A stretch of 64,000 nt of DNA from Sphagnum compactum (GCA_965153455.1 OZ234504.1:3410001-3474000); one strand, 5' to 3'; shown: positions 35,024-47,900, counted from the stretch's first letter. The notes: a model not told the origin generated them from the sequence alone. Translations and numbers: made by a program.

Positions 35024-38000
35024 TTAGCAATTAATGCCACAAATCGTTGGATCAGGTCCATTAACTGGGTGCAAAAAGGGATCGATTCGAACCCATAGAA
35101 GAGAAAAGATGGAAGCCAAAAGAACAGACCACACAATCACAATCGTGGGTGTGCGGTTTTGTCGCCCCATCAAGCCCTTAAGGAAAGGGTACAAGTGAAC
35201 AATCACCCAGAATGCGAAAAAGAGCTTTCCAAAGAGAGGACCCCACGATTGATAACCATTTTCAACTGCATCAGCAATTCCTGCAACAACGCCGACGAGG
35301 TTGATAACCAACAAGGTGGTGGGTGGAATGAGAAGGGTAGTCCACTTGAATGCATAGAGCTCTCCAAAGTCCTCATCCTCTGACGATTTGGATGTCACTG
35401 TGAAATTTGTGTCAATACCCGCAAAGACTTTGAGCAAACCTTGGACAACGGCAAACAAGTGAGCAGACACACCACCAATCACCCAAAACTGCTCATTTCT
35501 CCACCATTCATCGATCCCAACTCCCGACCAGCGCATCTCAAGAATTCCCGTTGCAAAAATGGATATAAACAAAGAAATAAACCATAAACTTGCCAAGTTG
35601 CTTATCTGCAAAAAAAACCCCCCAAACTCATACCAATACACATGTCAAGGACTTGGCACTTCAATTTGAGGTTCACCACAAAACAAACAAGGGGTGTGTT
35701 TTACATTGCCATTTACATTGAAAAGTATCTGAAGGCTAAAGAAGAATTATGGAAACTCAAATATGTCACCATGCAAAAATATAATCTTCGAAAAATCCTC
35801 TAAAAGAAACCCAAAATCCTTCAAGATATTATAACTCTATAACTAATCTCAAGTTTCAACACAAGCCACAATATCATCTTTCAAAAATCCTCATATAAAA
35901 ATAGTTCTATTACCTAGGGGCCAAAATCCCTTAAGCTACTATACTCTATAAATGAATCTAAACACAATATCCTTGCCTTGCTTGGTAGGCAAGGCCAACA
36001 AAAGGTAGGGAGGGGCGAGGAAAGAGAACCAGCATCATCTCTCCATCATCTCATGTGGGAAGGGAGGAAAGCATACCGTTGGAATGATAAATTTTCCTGT
36101 AAGCAGGCAGATGGCTGGGAGTGTACAGTATGCGACAAGAGGCAAAGCAGTGAGTGGGTACACGGTAGTATTAATATACGCTAGCCTCTCCAGACATTTC
36201 AAGTGTCCTCCTTTGTAGCCATACCAGAGAGGACAATGACGGCTGAGACAAATTTCAACAGACCCAAGTGCCCACCGCAGCACTTGGTTGAGTCGATCAG
36301 AGAGGTTAATAGGTGCTGAGCCCTTGAATGCAGGTCGGTGTGGCATACAGTAAATTGAGCGCCACCCTCGGCAATGCATTTTGAAGCCTGTCAAAATATC
36401 CTCAGTGACTGACCCATAAATCCACCCAATCTGTGAAAAACAGCACCCAACCCGCCCCCCCCCCCACCCACAAAAGAAAACACCAACAAAAATAAGCTTT
36501 TGTACAAAGCAATGTGTAACCTCCAAACAAAAGACACATAACAGACCTCAAGGGTTAAGGCTTAAGGGCACACCACCCGTTAACCCTAAAAACCCTAAAA
36601 CCTAAAACCTAAACCACAATTGTCCACCCATAAACCCTAAACCCTAAACCACAATTGCCCAATTAGAGTTTTAATTTTCCTCAATGTGCAAACCTCCAAC
36701 AAAAGACTCGAAAAGCCTTCAACGGTGAAAGGCTTATAGGTGTACCACCCTAAACCCTAAACCACAATTGTCCAATTAGAGTTTTGATTTTCCCCAATGT
36801 GCAAAGCTCCAACAAAAGACTTAAGAAAAGCCTTCAAGGGTGAAAGGATTATGGGCGTATCACCCTAAACCCTAAACTACAATTTTCCAATTCAGGTTTT
36901 TTTAATCCCCCAAAGCAATCCATATAGATTGATTGGCTTCACAATGGTACCATTTTTGGGTAGCGACAATATATAAAATCTCTCTTACCTCCTTTCCCCA
37001 TTCAGACTTGTCTTCATAACCACAACTGATAACATGGATAGCTTCCTTCAACAGAGCACTAGGGCTTGCTGATTGCGGAACACCACCATTCTCCAGAAGA
37101 GTTGACGCCACAAAAACTGGTGACTGACCAAATCTTTTCTCAAAATCTTTCAGCGACATCATTGACACCTTCTCATCATCTATCCCTAACCATCATTTTT
37201 CCATCACCACCATCACCATGTTAAGAAAACTTTCAATAAATTAAAAAACTCTCGGGTAGCCTAGCCTCACATTCTTTTGAATAAAACTAATCAAACACTA
37301 AAAGTCACCAAATAATAAAACTTAAATGAAGACCCAAAAAACTTAAACCCTAAACCCTAAAACTTCAATGAAGAAAATATGAGTTTAGCAGTAAACTTAT
37401 AAAACTCGCAGTAGCCTTGCCTTGTTTTCTTCTAATAAAACTTCTCAAATATAACTTGTTAAATAATAATATAATAGTAACTAATGCAGAAATACAAAGA
37501 AATTTTAGCAACAGTAAACTTTGTTTTTTTTTTTTTTTTTTTTACCCTCAAGGCCTTCCTCAATATCTTCAAGGGTGAAAATGGGGATTGACGAATCGGT
37601 CCTTGAAGGCGCATTTTTCTTGTGTGATGACACCTTCCCCAAACTCGTCGTCTTCTTTCTGGTCTTGCGAGGGCCACAGCAAAAGTCTAAGCAAAGATTT
37701 GCCATAGCTGCTTTCTTAGTTTTCACATCTTTTGCTGGTGGATCGTACCCATATAGTGCTTGCCTTCTGAACACACAACCAGTCCCCACATACACCGGAC
37801 CCTGGAGTCCATCCAAACCCTTCAAGTTGATCTGCAAAAACCAGGGATTAGCATCAGTTTTTAAAGTATCATGAATTAGTACTAACATAATTTTAAGTAT
37901 AATCCCAGACCCCATGCACCCATTTCCATCTAATTAAGATCTGTCTCCGAGCAAATAATTAATTATTTTTTCCAAGAAAATAAATGATTGGGCAGCGAAG

Positions 38001-41000
38001 AAATGTCTGTTACACAGATTGAAGACAACGGTGTCAGGGTTAAGGGTTTAGGGTTTCATATCAAATCAAAAGAAAACACAATATTGGGTTTTAGGGTTTT
38101 GGGTTTTAGGGTTTTGGGTTTTTGGGTTTAGGGATTGGCGTATCATATCAATCAGGCGAATGAAACTGGGTGACAGAAAGAAATGAGCGATTCGTCTTCT
38201 TCGTCTTACATCAAAGAAGACAGTGTTATGATTGGCATATCGATCACTCCGATCAATACCATCAAATCTCTGTGGGAATTGTACATAGCATACACGCTTG
38301 CCAACCAATGGATCCATCATGAAACACATTGCCTCACGGATAGCCTTGCTGTTGTTGATGTAATGGTCACAATCCAAATTGAGCAGGAATGGTGCATTTG
38401 TCAGCACAGCAGACACACGTACCTGCCCTCAAAAACACATAAAAATAAAAATAAAAATCAGCATTCACATTTGTGTTATTCAGATCCGCATCTGACTTTG
38501 AGTTTTAGGGTTTAGTCTGCGCATTTCCTCTTCTTCCTGGGTTAGAATCATCAGTGATCAAATCTCTAGACAATTAGGGTATTATGTGTTACGTATATGA
38601 TACCATAGAAACTGGTAAAATTATAGTTTACTCTGCTGCACTCACCAATGCATTCATGGCCCCGGCTTTCTTGTGATGATTGAATCCAGGTCGCTTTTCT
38701 CGTGAAACATACACCAGTCGTGGAAGCTCATTGCCATCTGTATCATGTCCACCACTGGCGCCCAGAAACACCTGCAACAACACGCATGCTTCAGGTGTGA
38801 GGGTTTAGGGTTTACAAACACTCTGGGTGGTGGTGGTAGTGAGAAAAATACCAAGCAAATCCAGCATAAAAAATCAAAGCATTCCATATGTGAAAATGTG
38901 CTCATCATGCCATCAAAAGTGTTCTTTCGACACTCAGATAATGAGAGTGCAGCTAACTTGAATCATTCCAGGATGGTCACGTGTGTTGTTCCCGGGCCAT
39001 GGTGTCCCATCCTCCATCGTCCATCCCTCTTCTGGCACCTTTTGCGCTTTGGCAACTAAAGCATTGATACGAACCTTGAACTCCTCATATTCCCTCTGCA
39101 CACATGCATAAATCAAAAACTTTTCAGTGTAAACCCTAAACCCTAGTTTTAGCCTCCTGTATACACATTGCAGTTTCTTATATGATTTACTGCACAAAAG
39201 GAATTTGGTTCTTCCTTTGCTGGATTTGGTAGAAGAACATCTCGCCCTAAACCCCAGAAACCTAAACCCTAACCCCAGTAGTAGTAGTAGTGTGACGCAA
39301 CCAACCTTCATAGCACGGCGCTCCTTCACAAATGTGGGTTGCACTTTGTCTTTCAAATAGTCCATTTTTTGGGCAAAGTACATTTCAGGTGCACGTGGTT
39401 CAATATTAAACTTCTTGCAGAATGGTACCCACTTGCGGGAAAATTCTGAAGTCTCGGAAAGAGCATCGAATGTTAACATGGATGCTCCATCGTCTGACAA
39501 ATAGCACGATACTTTATCAACTGGGTAATCAACCCCTAGAATAGAGAGGATGACATTTGCAGTCACCAATGGCGGTTCCTTGGCGGGATCCACTGTACTG
39601 ACATAAATGTCAACATGTGCTAGCTGCGATGGTTCGCCCTCCTTCTCATACCTGAAGTTTATTGGCAAAAGGGAAATCGTGATAAACAAGCTGATAGAAG
39701 AGAGTGCCAACCTAATAGGTAAAGTAAGACAAACACAGCACCAGAACCAAGAGTTTCGACATACACAGGGTGAGATTAAAGAAAAACCTGCCAAAAAGTA
39801 CATCAGCATTCAACAGGGGGTGAAACTCAGAAAACCATCAATTTTGGTGGTAAACTGAGTTTCATCCCGTCTTTCCTTTTTCCTGAGCACCTCCACTGCT
39901 GCTACATATATTTTCACTGCTCTTACCTGTACAACTACTATAATTAGTCTCGAACCTTGTGCACTAAATGCTGAGTTTCAGCATTTCATACTGAGACTCA
40001 ATATATGTCCTTACTTTGCGGATACCATTGAAAGGAGGCCCAAAGACAGGGTGAAGACAAGATTACTTTCCGGATAACTCTAATGAATCCAACAACTTGA
40101 TTGTGCCAAGCAGCATTTAGTGTGATGAGAAGCAAAAGAAAAATCCTGGTGTCTAGAGATGGCACTCATAGGAGACAACAACATTTGAGTTGCAAAAATT
40201 GAGGAAAAATGAGGCAATTCAACACACGTAGAAGGTTTAGGTTACCTTACCTGAGAGATAGCCTATCAAGGTAGGTTTCACGATTGATGGGGAACCATTT
40301 GGGAAATTGATCAAGGATCCAAGACACTGCAAACCAGATCTCACAGATCACAGATGTAAGCCACAGTCCAAAGGCGCCAGCAACAGGGTTCAGAAGCCGG
40401 TAGCGGAAGAAGAATGCAACAACCACGAGTCGGAGTATGATAATCATCCGATAAGGATTGATTTTGCTGGATGGAAATGTAACCTTTCTCGACAGTGGCT
40501 GCCTTGATTCATCCATTCTGAAAAAAACCCCACCCACAACACCCAAGAAACAAAGAGCAATATATTAGTGCATGCTTCTTCTTTTTTTAAATATTTCACA
40601 CAACAAATATTTCATGGCAGCTACTACAAAAAAAAGGAATTTGAGTACAATCAGAAAAAAGTTGAACTTTTTACATGGGCAGATCTGAGCCTTGTCCAGC
40701 ACCGCTGCCATCATCAAGATCAACTCCCTTCCCACTTAGATGATGTTGATGACCTTCGGTCATCATCATTGAATTCTTATCCTGCCGAATTTTCCAACTC
40801 TCCACACGCTCCTTCCATGCCACACTTCCATATCCAAAAACCCCAAATTCCTTACTTTGGTCCATAGATCGCGATTGCACTGCACCAATCAATAAACCAA
40901 AACCCACCAGAACCACCACCATCACTGCCTTTGCATAAATGGGGCAGCAAAAGCTTCATTGTTTTACTGAGAGATTGGTGTGTAGAAAATACCAGAACAT

Positions 41001-42964
41001 GTGTCATCGAAAACCATGGGATGAACCCGCTTCCCACCACCACCACTGTTGGACATCATTGAATGGTGCTCTGGAGAAGAAGAACCCACCGAGAACTCCC
41101 TGCTGACCTGCAGCAGCAAAACACAGCAATGTTTCAGCAATTATCTTACTTTTGCTCATTGGGTTTTTCACTCTTCACATAAATATGCAAATGAAATGCT
41201 CAACAGACAATTGCTGCATTAGGTAATGCAGGGACTACTCTGCTATCTTTCCAACAGTTAGTTTTCTGCAGCACTACTCTTCACATCAATCAGCACCTGA
41301 AATCAACCCTCAAGCACATGAATAGCTCGACAGACAACAGCTGCATTTGATGTGGCACTTGCAGTGAAGAAAGTTTTGCAATTGTGGTTTTCAACCAGAG
41401 TTTTACACCACTAAACTCATCACATCAACAAGCACCTGAAATCAACCCTTGAGCACATGAAATGCTCAACAGACAAGAAATGCATTTGATGTGGAGACAA
41501 TTTTGCAGTGAAGAAAATTTTGCATTTGTGGACATTTCAACAGAGTTCTACACTCAGCTCTCCACATAAATGCACATCTGAAATCCTTGACAGACAGCCA
41601 TTTGATGTGGGGACAATTTTGCAGTGAAGAAATTTTGCATAAGCTCTTCACATCAATGCACATCTGAAATCCTTGACAGACAACCAGCTGCATTCAATAA
41701 GATGACAACCTCTCCACAATTGGGTTTCTCAACAGAGTTTTATACTAAACTCATCACATCACTGGAAATCTGAAATGCTTGACAGACAAGAGCTGCATTT
41801 GATGTCATGGGGACAATTTTGCAGTGAAGAAATTCTTAAGTCTTCACATCAATGCACATGTGAAATCCTCATCAGACGAGCTGCATTGATGTGGGTGATT
41901 GTGGTGAAGAAATTCTGTTTGAACAGCAGTCAAGATGCTCGATAGACCGACAGCCAAAGAGCTACAACATTCAATGCAGTAGCAAGTTTGCTGTGGGGGA
42001 AAGACAAGATTTGGTTGTTGGTGTGCAAACAATAATTGATGTTCAAGCTCTTCAAGGAATCATAGTACCTGATGATTGGTGAGAAGTGGAAATGAGGAGG
42101 GGGGGCAGATGGTGGCCGCTGCTGTTAACACCACATCCTCATGTGTCCTGCCATAGCTCATATGTCCCTGCAACAGTGCTTCAGTTGTTGTTGTGGCATG
42201 CTGGGGGTGGTAATGGTGATGGTGCTGCTGTCGGTCATCTTTGTCAGCTTCATCTTCTTCTTCTAGTTCTTCTTCTTCTTCCTCAGTGTATCGGTGCTGC
42301 ATTTCTTTCTCCAACTCTTCCAGCTCTGCTACTGCATCTTCCTCATCCCCATCCACAAGAGGACTTCCTATATCCCCAACACCCATTAGGAGAAAGACCC
42401 ATAAAATCCATCTTCCTTTGCTTGCAGCAAAAGGAAAAAAATGGGGTTGTACAAGCTGCTGTGAGCTTGCACGAGTCTGTGAGGAAAGACTAGAAATGGC
42501 TAGACTGACTGACCTCGATGGCGGATGTATCTTTTCCTGCACTGAGGACAAGACTGTGTTCCGTCTTTCCTCTCGTACTCGTAGCAGGGACGACACACAG
42601 GAAATGCGCAAGCATTGCAGGCCACGAAGAGCTCGCCTTCCGGAAGACTCACCCCCACATCGTCCCCACAAATCTGGCAGATTGTTCCATTCATAAGCGG
42701 CCTCACAGCTGCTGCCTTGGGCTGCTGCAGATCAACATCCCACGTAGAAAACACCCAACAGAAAAAGCAACAAAGAAAAACCGAGTTAGCGCGCACCTGC
42801 AGACAACTCTTGAGAACGAAATCTTCAGAACAACAAAGAAGAAGAAGAAGGAGAAGAGCAGTTGTCGAAGCTCTGGTATGGCAGCTGCTTACCGCGGCTG
42901 CATGGCTACTCTCCGATCGGATGCCGACAAACTCCTCGTCTCTCTGCCCTGCATTGGCCTCCAT
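35024..42964 (-). CDS. CESA: Cellulose synthase catalytic subunit (CESA)
   Basis: Fourteen exons join in phase: 42964-42893, 42724-42514, 42367-42069, 41107-40993, 40879-40675, 40517-40251, 39651-39306, 39095-38958, 38771-38646, 38422-38210, 37831-37546, 37179-36989, 36430-36077 and 35605-35024. The product is 1134 aa. CESA polymerises UDP-glucose into beta-1,4-glucan in plasma-membrane rosettes. The N-terminal zinc finger starts CQICGDDVG (about residue 40). Catalytic motifs are intact: DDG (443-445), DCD (610-612), TED (832-834) and QVLRW (872-876). Membrane helices occupy exon 6 and exons 13-14, and the protein ends CGINC like typical CESAs. The N-terminal variable region (about 97-194) is unusually acidic and then His-rich. 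The class-specific region (about 690-790) carries [10 protein letters not shown]. No lesion was found. Confidence 0.97.
35684..36000 (+). repeat. Dispersed repeat family 1, copy C, inside CESA intron 13
   Basis: It lies between CESA exons 13 and 14, in plus orientation. It matches copies at 201-530 (inverted) and 990-1282. It ends GGTAGGCAAGGCCAAC, and GGCAAGGCC is the complement of the GGCCTTGCC seen near the other end of copy B. It probably inserted as a small non-autonomous element; the splice sites of the intron are unaffected. Confidence 0.8.
36510..36905. repeat. Tandem repeat, about 120-bp unit x3, with CCCTAAA motifs, in CESA intron 12
   Basis: Units contain CAACAAAAGAC, AAGCCTTCAAGGGTGAAAGG, CACCCTAAACCCTAAACC and CACAATTGTCCAATTAG. 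The CCCTAAA repeats match the plant telomere unit. The whole block lies within the intron 36431-36988. Confidence 0.85.
38040..38135. repeat. Telomere-like TTTAGGG tract in CESA intron 10
   Basis: Degenerate repeats of TTTAGGG and TTTTGGG run through 38040-38135 within the intron between CESA exons 10 and 11. Similar short CCCTAAA clusters occur in other introns of this gene (about 37340, 39130 and 39245). Confidence 0.75.
41150..41925. repeat. Degenerate minisatellite, about 80-135-bp unit, about 7 copies, in CESA intron 3
   Basis: Units share CTTCACATCAATGCACATCTG, GAAATCCTTGACAGACA, GCTGCATTTGATGTGG and ACAATTTTGCAGTGAAGAAA. They fill most of the intron between CESA exons 3 and 4 (41108-42068). 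Copies vary in length through internal loss. Confidence 0.85.
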
Positions 42965-44080
42965 GCCGAGCAACAGAGGTGACGATCAGCAGCAAGGTGA
43001 CCTCGCAACTGCGAGCTGCTAGTCGCTACTGCAGTAGGCACTTCCCCTATTCTTTCTTTTCCTGCTTGTCTCCTCTTCCAGCTCTCGGAGACACCTTGAA
43101 CTTCAGATTCACAAGCTGCTGCAGCTTCTCATGAAAACAACTCTAGTCTTCCAGCTTCGCCCTTGCAACTCCATTCTCCCACCTGCAGCTGGTGATAGCT
43201 TCAACCTTCAAAAGAACTGCTACTGCAACGTCCAGAAGAAGAAGAAGAAGAAGAATTGGGCATTAGAGGAATTGGCAGCCAAATCAAACTAACCCAGAAC
43301 CCAGTTCCACACACACAAGAAGCTTCACAACAACAACAACAACAACAACAACAATAGAAGAAAAAGAAGAGCTAAACTCTGGAACAACAACTCTGATGCA
43401 GACTTGAAAATTCATTTCCCAAAAACTAACTCACATTCTGGTTTTTTTGTTGCTATTGTTGTTGTTGTTGTTGTTCTTCTTCTTCTTCAGCAGGATGAAA
43501 CTAACGTCAAAATCTTTTTACCAGTAGCAACAGCTACAGACAAAAACACGCGCCTGCATTGCCAACTCCCTTCCCCTTTCCCTTGCTTTGCTTTGCTTTG
43601 CTTGCTTGTCGTGTGGTTTTCCTTGAAACCCAAGAAAACAGAAATGCAAACTTCCCTTCCCAATAAGAATGCCAACTTGCCTTGCCTTGCCTTGCCTTGC
43701 TTGCTTGTCAAGTGCTTTCCCTCCTTCCCTCCTTCCTTCCTTCCTTCACAAACAAGCGCCTACAACAAAACTAGCTACGTACTGCTCCTTCCAGCTTCCC
43801 TGATAGACTGGAGTTTGGTCTGGAGTTTGGACCTGAGTTTGGTCTGGATTTTGGTCTGGAGTCTGGACTGACTTTCCGTCACTTCTCCCGAGGACCAGCT
43901 CAGAGCTACTACTAGTAACTAGTAACTACTGTATAACAGCTGGAAACTAACCAGCCAAACACACAACAGACAGTTAGTCAGTCACACAGAGAGAGACAGA
44001 GACAGAGAGAGAAACACACACACACACACACACAGGGAAAGAAGGGGTTTAGGGTTTAGAGCAGTGGTTTTTTTGGATCA
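42965..44080 (-). promoter_or_regulatory. CESA 5'UTR and promoter region with simple repeats
   Basis: Upstream of the CESA ATG (read leftwards) are trinucleotide runs (GAA at about 43233, ACA at about 43328 and GTT/TTC at about 43455). There is also a TTGCC run at about 43677-43698, a (TTCC)n run at about 43720-43745 and an (AC)n run at about 44014-44033. These pyrimidine-rich tracts are typical of plant leaders. I could not place a TATA box or start site with confidence. Confidence 0.4.
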
Positions 44081-44091
44081 ATTTTGTGAAA

Positions 44092-44345
44092 TAGCCAAAG
44101 TGGCGATTATCTACCTGAAGATTTAGCCAAATTAGGCTACAACATAAACAAGACCGAAAAACTTTTCTCTATTTTTGGCTATAAATAATTTAACCATGAT
44201 TGTAAATATGGCGATAGTTCTTAGATTTTGGTCAAATTCTGCCTATCAAAAATCTCACAAAACACTTGATATATTTATGTAAAATCAAGTGTTTTGTGAG
44301 ATTTTTGATAGCCATAATTTGACCAAAATCTAAGAAATATAGCCA
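44092..44345. mobile_element. TAGCCAAA-family MITE-like element with long hairpin, copy 1
   Basis: It begins TAGCCAAAGTGGCG and ends ATATAGCC. Inside it, 44218-44270 and 44284-44336 are 53-nt inverted arms with only three mismatches around a 13-nt loop. A related copy lies at 44699-44924 and a diverged one near 29150-29330. The TAGCCAAA and TTTGGCTA ends suggest terminal inverted repeats. It lies about 1.3 kb upstream of the CESA start. Confidence 0.75.
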
Positions 44346-44698
44346 ACAAAAAAAAAAGGTTGGGGTAGGCAGAGAGAGAAGAGAGGAGAGAAGAGAAGAG
44401 AAGAGAGAGAGAGAGAGAGAAGGTTCCAGGTGCTGCAGCAAGGCTGATGCTAGTACACTAGAAATGAATGCTGCAAAAGCCCCTCCCTCCCTCCCTCCCT
44501 CCCTTCCTCCCATCCTCTGCAGGCAAAGGGAGTGTGATAATTATGAACTTAATTAGGGTTTCTCTTTTCTGACAATTAATTCCATATTTTTATCACCCAC
44601 CCATTTTCTTCATTCTACTCCCACCATTGTACTTCAGGAAAATCAGATCAGAGTTTTTTTTAGTTTTTTTTTTTTTTTCTGGGCAATTTTTTGTGTTG

Positions 44699-44924
44699 TA
44701 GCCAAAGTGGCCATGATCCACAGGAAGATTTAGCCAAATTTGGCTACAACCTAAATATATAATTCATCATAATTCTCTATTTTTGGCTACCTTACTTGAA
44801 CTACGTATTTGAAAAATGTAAACTATTTTCCTCACATTTAATTCAAATTCTGGCTTATTGAAAATCTTTTAAAAGCACATGATTTTGGCATTTTTAATAT
44901 AGCATTTTTGGCTAAACATAGCCA
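44699..44924. mobile_element. TAGCCAAA-family MITE-like element, copy 2
   Basis: It starts TAGCCAAAGTGGCCATGATCC and ends CATTTTTGGCTAAACATAGCC. The interior shares GGAAGATTTAGCCAAAT and TTCTCTATTTTTGGCTA with copy 1. It contains one arm-like segment (TTCAAATTCTGGCTTATTG) but not the complete hairpin. Confidence 0.7.
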
Positions 44925-44929
44925 GCCCA

Positions 44930-47900
44930 AAAAAAGAAGTCTGGGTTGGATTTGCCTAGCGTATTAGGAAGGCATGATTCCGGGTGAAATTTTGCCTATG
45001 CAAGCAAGCGTTTTCACAAATGTGATGCTCGCTCGCAATATCACTCACTCTTTTCAGAAAACATGAGTCGAGTTCATGAAACGGCCACTTCTTATATTTA
45101 TTTATTTATTTATTTCTATTTTTTATTTCTATTTTTTTATTAAAAAAATTCTCCTGTGAGACCCGCCGGGTATCAAAACAACAAAAATTTATTTGAAGGG
45201 TCTTCAGTCATTATGCACCTTAAACCCTAAGGGCCTCGGGCATTACCTACCCACATAATACCCGGATGAAAACCGACAACAATTAAAATAGGGGGGAAAT
45301 GTTCTCATTAGTTAGTTAGTTCACCGTAACAAAACAACCCAATATATGGCTATGTTAGGGTATATGGCTATATAAATATTCCATGAAATTTCGCCAAAAT
45401 TGAACTCATGGCTAGTTCACACTAACTAGTTCCACAACTGAACTAGCTAGTTCGATACAAAAAACACTAGTAGAGGCCCAAATAGGGGGTCCGAGTGGAC
45501 TGGATCTAAGAGAACTAGGCCACGGGTATGTTGTTGTTTGAGCACGGTAAAAAAAAACCGTAAATCGTAACAAGAAGATTCTCATCATCTATGTTTGTTA
45601 TTAATTTCTCCATTTATTATCACGTATATGTTGCAAGCGGTTTCTATATGCCTTGCATAAAGCCAACGGCGCCTAATGAAAGCCGATTGGAGGTAACACA
45701 ATAGGTAGATTCTTCCCTAGCACATCGATAGAGTGTATTTCTACCCTTTATTTTGCACCTTGAAGGTGAGCCTTAGTACGTAGTAGTGTTCTTGCATTGC
45801 ACTACCCTAGTTGGGTTGGGTGGGGGTACTAGGTCATCAATCCCAAGATTAATTTGCATAGTAAAGCACTCCAAGAGAAATTTTGGAGTGTATTTATATG
45901 CACCGATAGGTATCTTTCTTACGAAAAATGAGGGATCTTATGCGTACTTGTAATGGAGTAAGATCCTTCCCACTCATAATGAGAGTGGACACAAGAACCG
46001 TCTTCTCTTGTTTTGTTTTGTCTCGTCTCCCCCCCACCCCCCTTTATAGCTTCAGAACTAAAATTTGTAATGTGTTTTTAAGATTTAGGGTTTGAAGGTT
46101 TAGGTTCGAGGTTTAGGGTTTGAAGGTTTAGGTTCGAGGTTTAGGGTTTAAGGTTTAATCAATTAAATTATTATTTTTTCATACTTTTAAACATCCCTTG
46201 CTTACACTACTAAATCAGGGTCTTTTGAGTTCAAATCTTAACATTTTTTTGGACTTGATATGGTCACTAAGAGGCCTCACTTAAAAAGGTAAAGGTACCA
46301 ACATGATGGGTGCTTGATAAGCACCCTTGCAACACCTCACACTTCCAAGCATTATACCCGACACATACACCACATGATAATGTACACATGATGTTTAGGA
46401 AGATGTACATATCAAATTGGATATCTCATTCCATGTAACTGGATGAAAAGACTTCATCCACTCGTGCTTACGGTGCCCTAGGTGCAAAAGGGGAAGTTGC
46501 TCATCCATGATCACGTTTTTTGGGGAGTTAATTTTGGATGAGATTCGAACCCACCCATGTATGTATGTCTATATGTATATGAACCCCAATTTACTCACCA
46601 CTTTGTGAACAGAATAATAAATAAATATTGGAATTAATTATGGTCTTGACTCTTGGGTTGTTAAAAAATGAATTTTCATTATTACCAAAAAAAATTAATT
46701 TAATCCTTTCTTCTCTGTAAAGGCTGCAAAAAAAATTTATGTTCTTCCTCATGTACGACACGACGTCCTATGTTTTGTCCGAATAATCAAATAAGGCTGA
46801 GACGGACAAATCAATGTTGAGTTTGCTTTTGCAGATGTAATAAGAACAACTGACACAGATAGTCGTGCATGGGCTTTTTCTCTCCTTTTTTGTATTTACT
46901 ACATAGGAATTAAAATAACACGGAAGAGGCTTGTATGGCCCCGGGGGGGGGGGGGGGGGGGGCCCTCCATCTCTTCCCCATCCGTTTTATTGATACAAAG
47001 GTGTCGGTCGTAAAACCCTAAACCTACAGCCTCGGGTGAACAAGCAGTCAACTTAACCCTGGTACCTTCACCTTCTTGAGTGAGGCCTCTTAGAGACTAA
47101 TTTCGACTTGGGAAATCATAAATTTGAGCTTCAAAGTGATGAATGGATAAGGTTGTAGGTTTTCGTGCAAATTTTTTTATTGGCCCCAAGCTAATGGATG
47201 GGCATGTGTAAATTTTGGGTGCAGCCATCCAATTGATGGCTTGTTTTGAAATCTACCCATCTATATTTGTTGGGATTCTTTTCAAAATATGAATGTTGGG
47301 TAACTGATTTAACCATGTCCCTATATCATTTTATTTTATTTTAGTTGTTACTTGCCTTTTTGTATCATGAGGTTTCATATCATTATGAAATGTAAAAAAC
47401 AATTCATCTACAACTTGAAGTTCAAGGCCTTGAAGAGATCCGTCAACCTTTATTGGTAAAGTTCACCTCCAACAAATTATTAAGTATCATCGACATACCA
47501 AAGTGGTTGTGGGGTTCGTCCCTCGTTGAAAAAGATGATGACCTTGTTGAAAACATATGAATGAGTAAGGTTGGTTATGCAAAGCCTCTTAGGCTTGCAT
47601 GGGATGCTTGAAATTAAAATTCGGAGTCTACCAATGGTTGGCCAACTGGTGCGGTCACGAGGGCTGGTTCATTCTGGCCCTTCAATGGAATGCTACCATG
47701 TTAACGAGATGCTCCCTACCATCATTATGGTGTGATATCAACCTTTAAAGTTTATTTTCCCATTTATTCATCAAAGACTTTCCAAGTCCTTTTAACTCTT
47801 TCACTCAATTTCAAACTTTGTTTTGAATTGGATTTCACACATATTCAAAACCAAGAATTTAGTTTCACGTCCAATTGTTTATAAAAAAAGTTCTTAATTC

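Noticed and set aside
42060-43022. Plus-strand frames rich in Ser or Leu opposite CESA exons 1-3
   Set aside because: They are antisense shadows of the acidic, His-rich CESA coding region.
46500-46570. Possible tRNA (minus-strand GGTTCGAATC box)
   Set aside because: No matching acceptor stem or A box lies at the required distance.
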